DNA of 64,000 bases, from positions 1-64,000 of the forward strand of contig NZ_RXNV01000009.1 in assembly GCF_003966265.1 (NCBI RefSeq), in the 5' to 3' direction. A program made the translations under genes and the position numbers. Positions 52,416 through 60,610 of this stretch are shown piece by piece. How positions within the stretch are numbered: the first letter of the stretch is position 1; every line of letters begins with the position of its first letter. The notes below the pieces were generated by a model. That model was given only the letters and a program-made list of their open reading frames with translations. It ran no database searches and had not been told where the DNA came from. Source of the stretch: Shewanella atlantica. Its GTDB lineage: Bacteria; Pseudomonadota; Gammaproteobacteria; Enterobacterales; Shewanellaceae.

Positions 52416-54725
52416 TTACCCCAGCCTACGTCTCAGCACCTTAGTCGCCTCCACCAGGTTCTGAAGTGCCGGCTCCACTTCATCCCAGGTGCGGGTCTTG
52501 AGTCCGCAATCCGGGTTGACCCAGAGCTGACGAACCGGGATCTTATGGGCCGCCTTCTCGATGAGGGTCACCATCTCATCAACCGTCGGGGTGTTCGGCG
52601 TATGGATATCGTAGACTCCCGGGCCAATTTCGTTGGGGTACTCGAAATCCTCGAAGGCGGTGAGCAGCTCCATTCGTGAACGCGAGGTCTCAATCGTTAT
52701 CACATCCGCATCCATGGCGGCGATAGCTTCGATGGTTTCATTAAACTCGCTGTAACACATGTGCGTGTGGATCTGAGTCTCATCGCTCACGCCGGCGGCG
52801 CTGAGTTTAAAGGCATCCACCGCCCACTTAAGGTAAGCATCCCAGTCGCTTCTCTTCAGCGGCAGCCCCTCACGAAACGCCGGCTCGTCGATCTGAATGA
52901 TACCGATCCCCACATTTTGAAGATCCACCACCTCATCCCGAATAGCCAAGCCGATCTGTGTAGCTATCTGCTCACGGCTGATATCTTCGCGGGCAAAGGA
53001 CCAGTGCAAAATGGTCACCGGGCCGGTCAGCATTCCCTTCATCGGCTTATCGGTCAGGCTCTGAGCGTAAGTAGCCCAATCGACCGTCATAGGCTTAGGG
53101 CGCGATACATCACCATAGATAAGCGGCGGTTTCACGCAGCGGGAACCATAACTCTGTACCCAGCCAAACTGAGTAAAGCCAACGCCCTGTAGCTGCTCGC
53201 CAAAGTATTCAACCATGTCGTTACGTTCGGCCTCGCCGTGCACCAACACATCTATACCCAATTTAAGTTGACGATCCACCGTATCTTTAGTCACCTGACG
53301 TAGCTGGTCATTATAAAACGTTTCGGTGATCTCGCCCTTACGCCAGCGACTGCGTAACCCTCTAATCGCCGGTGTTTGCGGAAATGAACCTATGGTCGTG
53401 GTCGGTAGCAATGGCAGCTGATACTTCTGCTGCTGCAGGGTCTGTCTGGCGGAAAACACGCTATCACGCTCGTAATTATCACAGCTCAGCGCTGCGACTC
53501 TCTCGTTCACTTGATTGTCGGCGGCCTCCGCCCGAGCGTTTCGACGTGCGGCGCAGCTGGCCTTAATCGCCTCAACTTCGGCTTTAACACTACTGCTTTC
53601 GGGAGTGATGAGTAAGGTTTTTAACTGAGCCAGCTCAGACAGTTTCTGCTTCGCGAAAGAGAGCTGCAGCCTGAGCGCCGGGGCTAACTCGGTTTCGATA
53701 TCCAGATCCACCGGGCTATGGAGCAGTGAGCAGGAGGGGGCTATCCACACCCGTCCCTTAAGATCGTTCACCACAGGGTTGATGCACTGCGCAATCGAGT
53801 CGATATCTGCCGCCCATACGTTACGGCCATTGATCACCCCCAATGATAAAACCTGTTCATCTCGAAGGTTAGCGGCAAACAGAGCGAGTTGCTCGGGGGC
53901 AGTAACCAGATCGAGGTGAAGACCCGACACTGGCAGGGCCGAGACGAGCGTCTGGTGATGAGCAATGGTGCCGTAATAAGTGGCAAGTAATACTTTGATA
54001 TCGGCCTGTTGCAGAGCTACATACGCAGAAGTGATAGCCTCTTGCCAATCGCTATCGAGTTCCAGAGCTAAAATCGGCTCCTCCAGTTGAACCCATTCGA
54101 CGCCTTGAGCTGCGAAGCGCGCTAAGATAGCCCCGTAAGCCTTAAGCAATTCGGCTAGCAGAGATAACTTATCAAATTCACTTCCCACCGCCTTAGCCAG
54201 ATAGAGGTAAGAGACAGGCCCTAACAAGACGGGCTTGGCCTTATAACCCAACGCCTGAGCCTCGCTGACTTCATCAAATATCTGTTCATAGGCGACAGTG
54301 AAGCTTTGATCTGCTTCCAGCTCAGGGACGATATAGTGATAGTTAGTATTGAAATATTTGGTCATCTCGGCGGCAGTCGCATCGCCCCCCGTTGGCGCAC
54401 GACCACGAGCGACCCGAAAAAGGGTATCTAAGTCGACTCTATCGGCCTGCCCTTCGCTTCGATGACGGGTGGGAATCGCATTCAGTGTGGCGCTGAGTGT
54501 CAGCACCTGATCGTAATAGGCGAAGTCACCAACCGGCAGGAGTTCCACTCCGGCCTTCGCTTGCCATTCCCAATGAGTGCTGCGTAGCGATTTAGCAACT
54601 CGCTCCAATTCGGCCTGGGTTATTTCACCACGCCAATATCGCTCCTGAGCAAACTTAAGCTCACGCTGACGACCAATTCGTGGAAAACCCAGATTCGATA
54701 TCTGTATCGATTTCGATGTTTGCAT
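52416..54725 (-). CDS. metE: Cobalamin-independent methionine synthase MetE
   Basis: It transfers a methyl group from 5-methyltetrahydropteroyl-triglutamate to homocysteine. At 769 aa it has both barrels: the N-terminal ISNLGFPRIGRQRELKFAQERYW substrate region, and the C-terminal barrel with zinc ligands in THMCYSEF (His and Cys), the Glu further on, and the last Cys in WVNPDCGLKTR. It is divergent from metR, with tandem met boxes and a MetR-type palindrome in the shared 212-bp region. Confidence 0.97.
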   Translation of the reverse strand: MQTSKSIQISNLGFPRIGRQRELKFAQERYWRGEITQAELERVAKSLRSTHWEWQAKAGVELLPVGDFAYYDQVLTLSATLNAIPTRHRSEGQADRVDLDTLFRVARGRAPTGGDATAAEMTKYFNTNYHYIVPELEADQSFTVAYEQIFDEVSEAQALGYKAKPVLLGPVSYLYLAKAVGSEFDKLSLLAELLKAYGAILARFAAQGVEWVQLEEPILALELDSDWQEAITSAYVALQQADIKVLLATYYGTIAHHQTLVSALPVSGLHLDLVTAPEQLALFAANLRDEQVLSLGVINGRNVWAADIDSIAQCINPVVNDLKGRVWIAPSCSLLHSPVDLDIETELAPALRLQLSFAKQKLSELAQLKTLLITPESSSVKAEVEAIKASCAARRNARAEAADNQVNERVAALSCDNYERDSVFSARQTLQQQKYQLPLLPTTTIGSFPQTPAIRGLRSRWRKGEITETFYNDQLRQVTKDTVDRQLKLGIDVLVHGEAERNDMVEYFGEQLQGVGFTQFGWVQSYGSRCVKPPLIYGDVSRPKPMTVDWATYAQSLTDKPMKGMLTGPVTILHWSFAREDISREQIATQIGLAIRDEVVDLQNVGIGIIQIDEPAFREGLPLKRSDWDAYLKWAVDAFKLSAAGVSDETQIHTHMCYSEFNETIEAIAAMDADVITIETSRSRMELLTAFEDFEYPNEIGPGVYDIHTPNTPTVDEMVTLIEKAAHKIPVRQLWVNPDCGLKTRTWDEVEPALQNLVEATKVLRRRLG

Positions 54726-54829
54726 ATTGTATACCTTTTTGTTTTAATGTGAGCAGAATTCAGAGTAAACGCGCCAAGAGCCTTATTTTGCTCATGGTGA
54801 TTTAGCATCTGACGATGCAAAACACACTT

Positions 54830-54853
54830 GGGCGTCTGGACGTCTAGAAGTTT
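54830..54853. promoter_or_regulatory. Tandem MetJ operator (three met boxes)
   Basis: Three contiguous 8-mers, GGGCGTCT (54830-54837), GGACGTCT (54838-54845) and AGAAGTTT (54846-54853), match AGACGTCT at 6, 7 and 6 of 8 positions. Tandem 8-bp boxes are how MetJ dimers bind, so S-adenosylmethionine-dependent repression of metE and/or metR is likely. Confidence 0.75.
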
Positions 54854-54901
54854 ATTGTGATAGTCTCTCTGCTGACAAACGAATTGACTTCAAGTGCAAC
54901 A

Positions 54902-54914
54902 TGAACAATATTCA
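54902..54914. promoter_or_regulatory. MetR binding site
   Basis: TGAACAATATTCA is a perfect match to the MetR palindrome TGAA-N5-TTCA, 24 bp before the metR start. It suggests autoregulation and/or activation of metE. Confidence 0.75.
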
Positions 54915-54937
54915 TGTGGGGATAAACGGGTATATAT

Positions 54938-55843
54938 ATGATAGAGCTTAGACACTTACGAACATTAGTCGCCCTGAAGGAGAGTGGAAGCCTTGCTGGT
55001 GCCGCCAAGAAACGCTTCGTCACCCAGTCGGCTCTTTCCCATCAGATTAAGGAGCTCGAGACCCGAATTAACTCCTCTATTTTTGTCAGAAAGAGTAAAC
55101 CGCTGTCATTCACCCAAGAGGGAGCCCGGCTACTGAATCTTGCCGAGGAGATCCTGCCTAAGGTGATTGAGACTGAATCAGATCTGAAGCAGGGGCTCAA
55201 CGAAAAGGATAATAATTTAGGGGTCGGCATCGAGTGTCACAGCTGTTTTCGCTGGTTGATGCCGGTGATGGAGGAGTTCAGAAGCCGCTACCCTCAAGCC
55301 AACTTAGATCTCTCCAGTCGTCACCTGTTTGACTCTCTCAATGCGCTCGAAACGAGCGAACTGGACGTGGTGCTCACCTCTGACCCGGTTCCCGGTCAAT
55401 CCCTTGCCTATCAGCACCTATTCGATTTCGAGGTGAAACTTGTGGTCGCCAACGATCATCCTCTGGCATCACAGGAATATGTCACCCCAAAGCAACTGGA
55501 GAAGCTGACCATCATCAGCTACCCGGTTCCCTTAGCGCGCTTAGATCTATACCGACACTTTCTTGAACCCGCTGGCGTCGAGGCGGGTGAACAGCTTAGC
55601 TGCGATCTGACCATGATGCTGCTGCAACGCATCGCCTGCAAAGACGGTGTCGCCGCCCTGCCGACCTGGTCTATCAGCGAGTCTCACGGCTTGAACCTCA
55701 CCGCAGTTAAGCTGGGCCCTGAGGGACTTAAACGTCCGCTGTTCGGGGCCTACAGAAAAGACGGAACCAATGCATTACTCGCTCAGAAATGGCTAGAATT
55801 AGTCGCCAAAGAGGGAGTAGCGAAACAACATAGGTTGAATTAA
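54938..55843 (+). CDS. metR: LysR-type regulator MetR
   Basis: 301-aa LysR-family regulator of methionine genes with homocysteine as coinducer. An N-terminal winged helix (MIELRHLRTLVALKESGSLAGAAKKRFVTQSALSHQIKELETRI) is followed by the two-lobed effector domain (GVGIECHSCFRWLMPVMEEFR..., typical of MetR). Divergent from metE, it follows the genomic pattern of enteric bacteria. Confidence 0.95.
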   Translation: MIELRHLRTLVALKESGSLAGAAKKRFVTQSALSHQIKELETRINSSIFVRKSKPLSFTQEGARLLNLAEEILPKVIETESDLKQGLNEKDNNLGVGIECHSCFRWLMPVMEEFRSRYPQANLDLSSRHLFDSLNALETSELDVVLTSDPVPGQSLAYQHLFDFEVKLVVANDHPLASQEYVTPKQLEKLTIISYPVPLARLDLYRHFLEPAGVEAGEQLSCDLTMMLLQRIACKDGVAALPTWSISESHGLNLTAVKLGPEGLKRPLFGAYRKDGTNALLAQKWLELVAKEGVAKQHRLN

Positions 55844-55849
55844 GAAGAA

Positions 55850-55968
55850 GTGATAAGTGATAAGTGGTAAGTGGTAAGTGGTAAGTGGTAAGTGGTAAGT
55901 GGTAAGTGGTAAGTGGTAAGTGGTAAGTGGTAAGTGGTAAGTGGTAAGTGGTAAGTGGTAAGTGGTAG
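55850..55968. repeat. Heptad repeat, 17 units (GTGRTAA)
   Basis: Exactly 17 uninterrupted 7-bp units: two GTGATAA (55850-55863), fourteen GTGGTAA (55864-55961) and one GTGGTAG (55962-55968). It starts 7 bp after the metR stop. It is the longest and purest array in the window; on the minus strand the unit reads CTTACCA. Confidence 0.98.
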
Positions 55969-55980
55969 GCAGATTAGCAA

Positions 55981-56016
55981 AAAAGCGAGAATCTGAAATC
56001 AGACGCTCGCTTTTCT
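55981..56016. terminator. Bidirectional terminator between metR and the HDOD gene
   Basis: AAAAGCGAG-AA-TCTGA ... TCAGA-CG-CTCGCTTTT: a two-part stem flanked by A- and T-runs, placed between convergent genes. Confidence 0.8.
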
Positions 56017-56027
56017 TTAAATTACCG

Positions 56028-56055
56028 CTATAAACTTACAGCTTATAACTTTATC
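56028..56055. repeat. Heptad repeat ending at the HDOD-gene stop codon
   Basis: CTATAAA, CTTACAG, CTTATAA, CTTTATC in 7-bp register, running up to the stop codon of the minus-strand HDOD gene. Confidence 0.65.
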
Positions 56056-56783
56056 TACAAAGGTTTAAGCAGCTGATTTCTCATCGATAATACACGGCGA
56101 AGTACCAGGCCTGGAGAGTTAGGGTCGCGAGTCTGTCGTAAATTATGCGCGATCATAAATTCATCTTTAAGCTCTTCATCTAACCCCAGAGATTCGAACG
56201 CTTCTATGGTTAATGTCTGCTTTTGGTTGTCGATGAGTGACTTGATGATACTCAAGGGGAAAGACTCTTCCGATTCGGCATTCAGGTAAGCAAATGCAGT
56301 CAGAGCAATAATCTCGCCGAATACGCTGAACAAGGCTAAGGTTTGCACTTCATCAGGGTTAATATCCACCCCTTCCATCAAATGCAGGCTATCGACGGCA
56401 TCGGTAGCGATACTCTCGGTCAGCGCCCAATATCCAAACACCAGCTTCTTATATGGCTGAGGTAACTCGTCGAGACGCTCTTTAAGATAAAAAGTGAATG
56501 CATAGCGGTAGATATTGACCTGACCTAACCTTACGAGCGCATCTTTGAGAGAACGGTTCTTCGATGTATTGCCACTGACACAAGCGGCCGACTGGCTACG
56601 CCATAGCATATGGGCAGCTAAAGCGGGATCTGATGACACGATATCGATGACATTACGAATATCGCCATCGGCAATAATGGCTTTCTTTAACGGGATCAAA
56701 ATCCCCCGGCGACCAATTACCTGCTCTTCGTTACTAATAATTGCACGTACTTGAGTGAATACTTGATGCTCAAGATCTGTCAT
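56055..56783 (-). CDS. HDOD-domain signalling protein
   Basis: 242 aa, cytoplasmic. It resembles the HDOD output domain (LKKAIIADGDIRNVIDIVSSDPALAAHMLWRSQSAA ... SLKDALVRLGQVNIYRYAF ... ALFSVFGEIIALTAF). HDOD proteins have an HD-like fold lacking the metal residues and act in regulatory networks. No receiver or other domain is attached. The partner is unknown. Confidence 0.78.
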   Translation of the reverse strand: MTDLEHQVFTQVRAIISNEEQVIGRRGILIPLKKAIIADGDIRNVIDIVSSDPALAAHMLWRSQSAACVSGNTSKNRSLKDALVRLGQVNIYRYAFTFYLKERLDELPQPYKKLVFGYWALTESIATDAVDSLHLMEGVDINPDEVQTLALFSVFGEIIALTAFAYLNAESEESFPLSIIKSLIDNQKQTLTIEAFESLGLDEELKDEFMIAHNLRQTRDPNSPGLVLRRVLSMRNQLLKPL

Positions 56784-57155
56784 GAGAACTTTTTTACCTA
56801 CTTTTTATGATGGTACGACACCATTTGTTATCGGGGAATTTACCCATAAAAGGGCTACCATGGTCAAGTTGATTTCGCCCAAATGAATACTTTAACTCGA
56901 TTTATCTGCCTTATGTCTGATAACGAGGATAATATCCCACCATTCGGCGGATAAAAAAGGGCAGTTAAGCCTCGAGTGAACCCCCACCTCCTAAAGTATG
57001 GTCATTTTATCGCCATAATCATAGGTTCGATTAATAATAACCCTAGAAACAGTTCTCACCGATACGTAGCAGGCACAGTACACAAGCAGATGGAGAGATT
57101 TGAGTGCATCTATTTTATCTCCATCCATCTGACTATCAAATATAAGTTAATGAAT
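56784..57155. other. Intergenic region without a clear gene
   Basis: About 370 bp upstream of the HDOD gene and downstream of the SGNH gene. A 75-codon plus-strand frame (56976-57203) lacks protein-like composition and a ribosome site and runs into the SGNH gene. I see no RNA gene or strong hairpin. Confidence 0.5.
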
Positions 57156-57761
57156 TTAAAGCGCTTCAACCTGAATAAGGCGACGGTGTATAGCTTCAGC
57201 TAAAGCACTGTACCCCTTAGCGTTAAGGTGAATAGCATCTGACTTCATTGTTGCCGTTTTCAGTAGATCCGTTAATTCATCTTCTATCAGGATCACACCG
57301 TAGGTTTCAGCCAGCTCGCTGTAGATCTCTGCCGGAGAGAGAAAGATACCTTTCTCTGGAACGGCCACCAGCACGACAGGAATAGACCGTCTCTGAGCCA
57401 GCTCTATCATCTGTGCCAGATTAGCCTTAGTCAGACCAATATCATGATTACGCAGAAAATCGTTACCGCCTTCCATCAAGATCAGCAGCTCAGGTGAGTC
57501 GTACTCTAACAACTGCTGTAACCTATCCAGCCCCTGTGTGGTGGTCTCGCCGGAGACCCCGGCATTGATCACCCGCTTTTGTGAAAGGTCAGCCAACACC
57601 GCCGGATAATCTTGCCCGCTCGCCGCCCCCTTGCCATAGGTAAGACTATCTCCAAAGGCCCAGATCTCGGCATCACTGGAAAGCGGCTCAAGTTTAGGAC
57701 CAGAGCAGGCGGTTAGCAGAAGCAAACCTATCGAAAACAATCCGGCTAATACACTCTTCAT
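57156..57761 (-). CDS. SGNH-family lipoprotein (arylesterase/TesA-like)
   Basis: About 201 aa. A lipoprotein signal (lipobox LLTAC, Cys18) is followed by the SGNH/GDSL hydrolase domain: block I GDSLTYG (catalytic Ser), block II GVSGETT, block III GGNDFLR, and block V DAIHLNAKGY (Asp and His). Homologues are acyl esterases or thioesterases like E. coli TesA. I start at the ATG at 57761, with AAAGGAGAG upstream; the longer frame to 57866 lies in repeat DNA. Confidence 0.88.
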   Translation of the reverse strand: MKSVLAGLFSIGLLLLTACSGPKLEPLSSDAEIWAFGDSLTYGKGAASGQDYPAVLADLSQKRVINAGVSGETTTQGLDRLQQLLEYDSPELLILMEGGNDFLRNHDIGLTKANLAQMIELAQRRSIPVVLVAVPEKGIFLSPAEIYSELAETYGVILIEDELTDLLKTATMKSDAIHLNAKGYSALAEAIHRRLIQVEAL

Positions 57762-57866
57762 CCTCTCTCCTTTGAACGTTAGTTTTAAGTTAAAGATAGA
57801 GCAAAGAAAGTCACGAGTAGCGAGCGACGAAAAAACCGCAAGCCATAAGCCGTAACCCTTAAACAA

Positions 57867-57889
57867 TCGCGGCTAAAGCCGCTCCTACA
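57867..57889. repeat. REP-like palindromic element, copy 2
   Basis: Identical over 23 bp to the element at 38553-38575, with the palindrome GCGGCT-AA-AGCCGC (57869-57882) followed by TCCTACA. Confidence 0.75.
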
Positions 57890-57901
57890 TAGAGAATCCC
57901 A

Positions 57902-57943
57902 TAGCTCGTAGCTCGTAGCTCGTAGCTCGTAGCTCGTAGCTCA
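57902..57943. repeat. Heptad repeat, TAGCTCG units
   Basis: Five perfect TAGCTCG units (57902-57936) and one TAGCTCA (57937-57943). Confidence 0.95.
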
Positions 57944-57955
57944 AATTTAACACAT

Positions 57956-57982
57956 AAAAAAGCCAGACCTAAGGTCTGGCTT
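57956..57982 (-). terminator. Rho-independent terminator of the TonB-receptor gene
   Basis: On the minus strand AGCCAGACC-TTA-GGTCTGGCT is followed by TTTTT. It lies 100 bp beyond the receptor stop. Confidence 0.8.
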
Positions 57983-58037
57983 CAACCTTTAACGGCCTGT
58001 CCCGTCCTGAGAATAAGTTATCAGGCTGGTGACTTTA

Positions 58038-58079
58038 CTTATCGCTTAAGACTTACGACTGATAACTTACAACTTCTTT
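58038..58079. repeat. Heptad repeat at the end of the TonB-receptor gene
   Basis: CTTATCG, CTTAAGA, CTTACGA, CTGATAA, CTTACAA, CTTCTTT in unbroken 7-bp register, ending one base from the receptor stop codon. Confidence 0.75.
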
Positions 58080-58080
58080 T

Positions 58081-60087
58081 TTAAAAGCGATAACTTGCCG
58101 TCAGACGCAGGGCACGTCCGGTCCCGGCATAATAACCATTACCCCAACTGCTATAATAACCGGCGCTGACATATTGCTCATCAAACAGGTTATCGACTCG
58201 CAGGCTGGCAAGCCAGGCATCGCGAGTGTAGTTAACCGCCAGATTAGTTAGCCAGTATGAATCCAATTTAGGATCGGCATTACTGTTATCGCCTTCGATG
58301 AAACGTTCACCGGTATAGACCACTTCGCTAAACACCTGCCAGTTCTGGTTAGCATCGATACTGAAGTAACCACGGCCCGTATGCTCAGCAACCCAGGAAA
58401 GCTGCTTCCCCTCATTGAGTCCTTCGGTAAACTCGGCATCGATATAGTTATACTCGGCGCCCAGCTGTACCTTATCGCTTAGCTGCCAATCCCAGTCAGC
58501 ACTCACACCGTAGCGGCGCGACGCATCGGCATTCACATTGGCACCGGGAAAGCTACCACCCGTTGGCGTTTCGGCGCTTGGGTCGAATACGATCTCATCT
58601 TCAAGCTCCAAACGGTACGCACTCAAACGTAATGTATGTGACTCAGGTGTCCAGTCCCAGCCCGCTTCATAAGAGCGGCCCGTTTGAGGCTTGAGGCCAA
58701 CAACACTTGCAGGTGTATAAGCCTGCTCATCGACCTTAGCGAAACGGAAATTATCATCGGCGCGCAGATAGAATCTGTGAGAAGTGCTCGGACGATAGTT
58801 CAAACCCAGTTCGAAGGCGTGAGCGTCTTGATCTAACTCAACACCATTGACGTATGCATTAGGGTCAACCAGTTCATCGGTCACTTCTGCGTAGCGGCCA
58901 CCCACTACATAGCTGAGGCTCTTCGATAAAGGCACTGTCGCTTGTACGTAAGCACTGGCGAGTTTCTGAACATTGCCACGACCACTGCTAAATTCAGACT
59001 CTCCACGGCTCAAGTCTATACCGGTAACGATATTCAGATCACCCTTTTCGGTAGCGATATTGGCCACAGCTTTAGGGGTGAACTCTAGTAATGAACGTGT
59101 ATCTCTTCTCGATGTCCCCCAATCATTAAGCCCGGTAATTAGGGTCTCTGAGTAATTTACATCCGCACCGAGAGACCATTGATCATTGAGTTGATGCTTA
59201 TATCCACTACGGGCAGCCGTGGTCATCTCGTGCATATAGCTATCAAATGCCCCCGGTGAGGTTGCATTCGACTGACGAGGGTTTTCCTTAATCTGTTCCT
59301 CAGTCAAAGAACCTGCCAACTCACGGTCGTTATCGTAGTAGCTGGCCTCAACGAAAAAGTCCTGTGGCCCGTCAGCATATTGCAGGCGACCCAAAACAGA
59401 CGAGGTCTTATTGGCGTTATGATCACGATAGTTATCGCCCTGGTTATAACTCGCCGCAGCGTAGTAACGCCAGGTATCACTGATGGCACCGGAAATATCG
59501 GCTTTACCTTCATAGGTATCGAAGCTGCCACCCGATAGCTGAATGCCACCGCCTGCGCTGTCTGGTGCCTTAGTGATGATATTAATCACACCACCCACCG
59601 CCTGATCGCCATAGAGTACACCAGCACTACCCGACAGTATTTCGACGCGCTCTATCTGATTAAGTGGGATGGCATTGATGCTCGGGGCCGCTATATCGAT
59701 ATTATTTAATCGGCGACCATCGACCAGGATCAGGGTATTGTTTGCGGCCTGGCTGGCGCTGAAACCACGCATAGCGAACACGGCGCCGGAATTTGAATCA
59801 GAGATCTGTATGCCACTCTGGCCGCGCAGCACTTCGGTCAGTGTCGTCGCACCGCTCATCTCGATGGCAGCCGAATCTATGATGTTGACATTGGAAGCGA
59901 TATTCAGCGGTGTATTTTCACTGCGCCCGATGATGGTTATCACCTCATCCACAGTGTTAGTCACGCCGGCATCGGTTTGTGGTGAATCAGCCGCGTAAGT
60001 CACAGTCGACGCTGACAAGGTCAGAGCGCTGCCGATTAGAATGGCTAATCTTGATAATTTGTTTGATGGTCTAGCTTGAGTACCCAT
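58081..60087 (-). CDS. btuB: TonB-dependent outer membrane receptor, cobalamin type (BtuB-like)
   Basis: 668 aa. Signal peptide (1-32, ending TYAA), a TonB box (DEVITIIGR), the plug domain (LTEVLRGQSGIQISDSNSGAVFAMRGFS ... QIERVEILSGSAGVLYGDQAVGGVINIITK) and a 22-strand barrel ending in the usual aromatic residue (LTASYRF). A cobalamin riboswitch in the leader shows that it is regulated by B12, so I call it a corrinoid receptor. The sequence is not close to E. coli BtuB, so another corrinoid or complex is possible. Confidence 0.87.
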   Translation of the reverse strand: MGTQARPSNKLSRLAILIGSALTLSASTVTYAADSPQTDAGVTNTVDEVITIIGRSENTPLNIASNVNIIDSAAIEMSGATTLTEVLRGQSGIQISDSNSGAVFAMRGFSASQAANNTLILVDGRRLNNIDIAAPSINAIPLNQIERVEILSGSAGVLYGDQAVGGVINIITKAPDSAGGGIQLSGGSFDTYEGKADISGAISDTWRYYAAASYNQGDNYRDHNANKTSSVLGRLQYADGPQDFFVEASYYDNDRELAGSLTEEQIKENPRQSNATSPGAFDSYMHEMTTAARSGYKHQLNDQWSLGADVNYSETLITGLNDWGTSRRDTRSLLEFTPKAVANIATEKGDLNIVTGIDLSRGESEFSSGRGNVQKLASAYVQATVPLSKSLSYVVGGRYAEVTDELVDPNAYVNGVELDQDAHAFELGLNYRPSTSHRFYLRADDNFRFAKVDEQAYTPASVVGLKPQTGRSYEAGWDWTPESHTLRLSAYRLELEDEIVFDPSAETPTGGSFPGANVNADASRRYGVSADWDWQLSDKVQLGAEYNYIDAEFTEGLNEGKQLSWVAEHTGRGYFSIDANQNWQVFSEVVYTGERFIEGDNSNADPKLDSYWLTNLAVNYTRDAWLASLRVDNLFDEQYVSAGYYSSWGNGYYAGTGRALRLTASYRF

Positions 60088-60204
60088 TTTACCTTTAACT
60101 CCTGAAAGGAAAACGGGGCAAAAATGTCACGACGATGGCAAGTTCAGTTCACTGAACTCAATCCATCTGTCGCATCTCGAGATCTGCCCGCCGAAATCTC
60201 AAAA

Positions 60205-60395
60205 TCATCTAATGGGCCGGTCTCCGGACTTAGGCTATTCGGTAAGATCTGTCGATCTTTATCCGAGCAAGTAGAGGTTTTTTTAACACCCTTCCATTAC
60301 CTTTGTAATAGATAGGCGCACCTCACTTTCACCTTTCACCGTTGCGGGGGCAGTGCCAGATTTTCACAGGCTTCCCGATTATCCTTTCTCTCTCA
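60205..60395 (-). promoter_or_regulatory. Cobalamin (AdoCbl) riboswitch
   Basis: On the minus strand, in order: GGGAAGCCTGTGAAAATC, then the B12-box-like GCCCCCGCAACGGTGA, then AGTCCGGAGACCGGCCC (60230-60214). These are the conserved core elements of cobalamin riboswitches. It lies about 120 nt upstream of the receptor start, leaving room for the expression platform. High B12 should lower receptor production. Confidence 0.93.
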
Positions 60396-60610
60396 CCCAA
60401 GGCGTTTGCACTAAAAAAGCATCGCACCCAAAAGAAGACAGAGCAGGCACCACAAAAGATTGACAGCATAAATCTTGTTATCGATTTGCTCTAAAACGTC
60501 TCCGGATTAACAGCCGGATCACGATTGGCCGCATTATAGACGTCTATACGTATAAATGTCTAATATTTACGAGTAATAGACTCCCCCCTTCCGGCTCTAT
60601 CTGTCACCAA

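Noticed and set aside
52027..52464. 145-codon ORF downstream of the EmrD-type pump
   Set aside because: Its sequence is translated heptad repeat (LELATR..., LYLPLTAISAL repeated) and it overlaps both neighbours.
55850..55968. Repeat array considered as a CRISPR
   Set aside because: Units are 7 bp and contiguous, with no spacers and no cas genes in the window.
56976..57203. 75-codon plus-strand ORF between the HDOD and SGNH genes
   Set aside because: Overlaps the end of the SGNH gene, no ribosome site, AT-rich residue bias.
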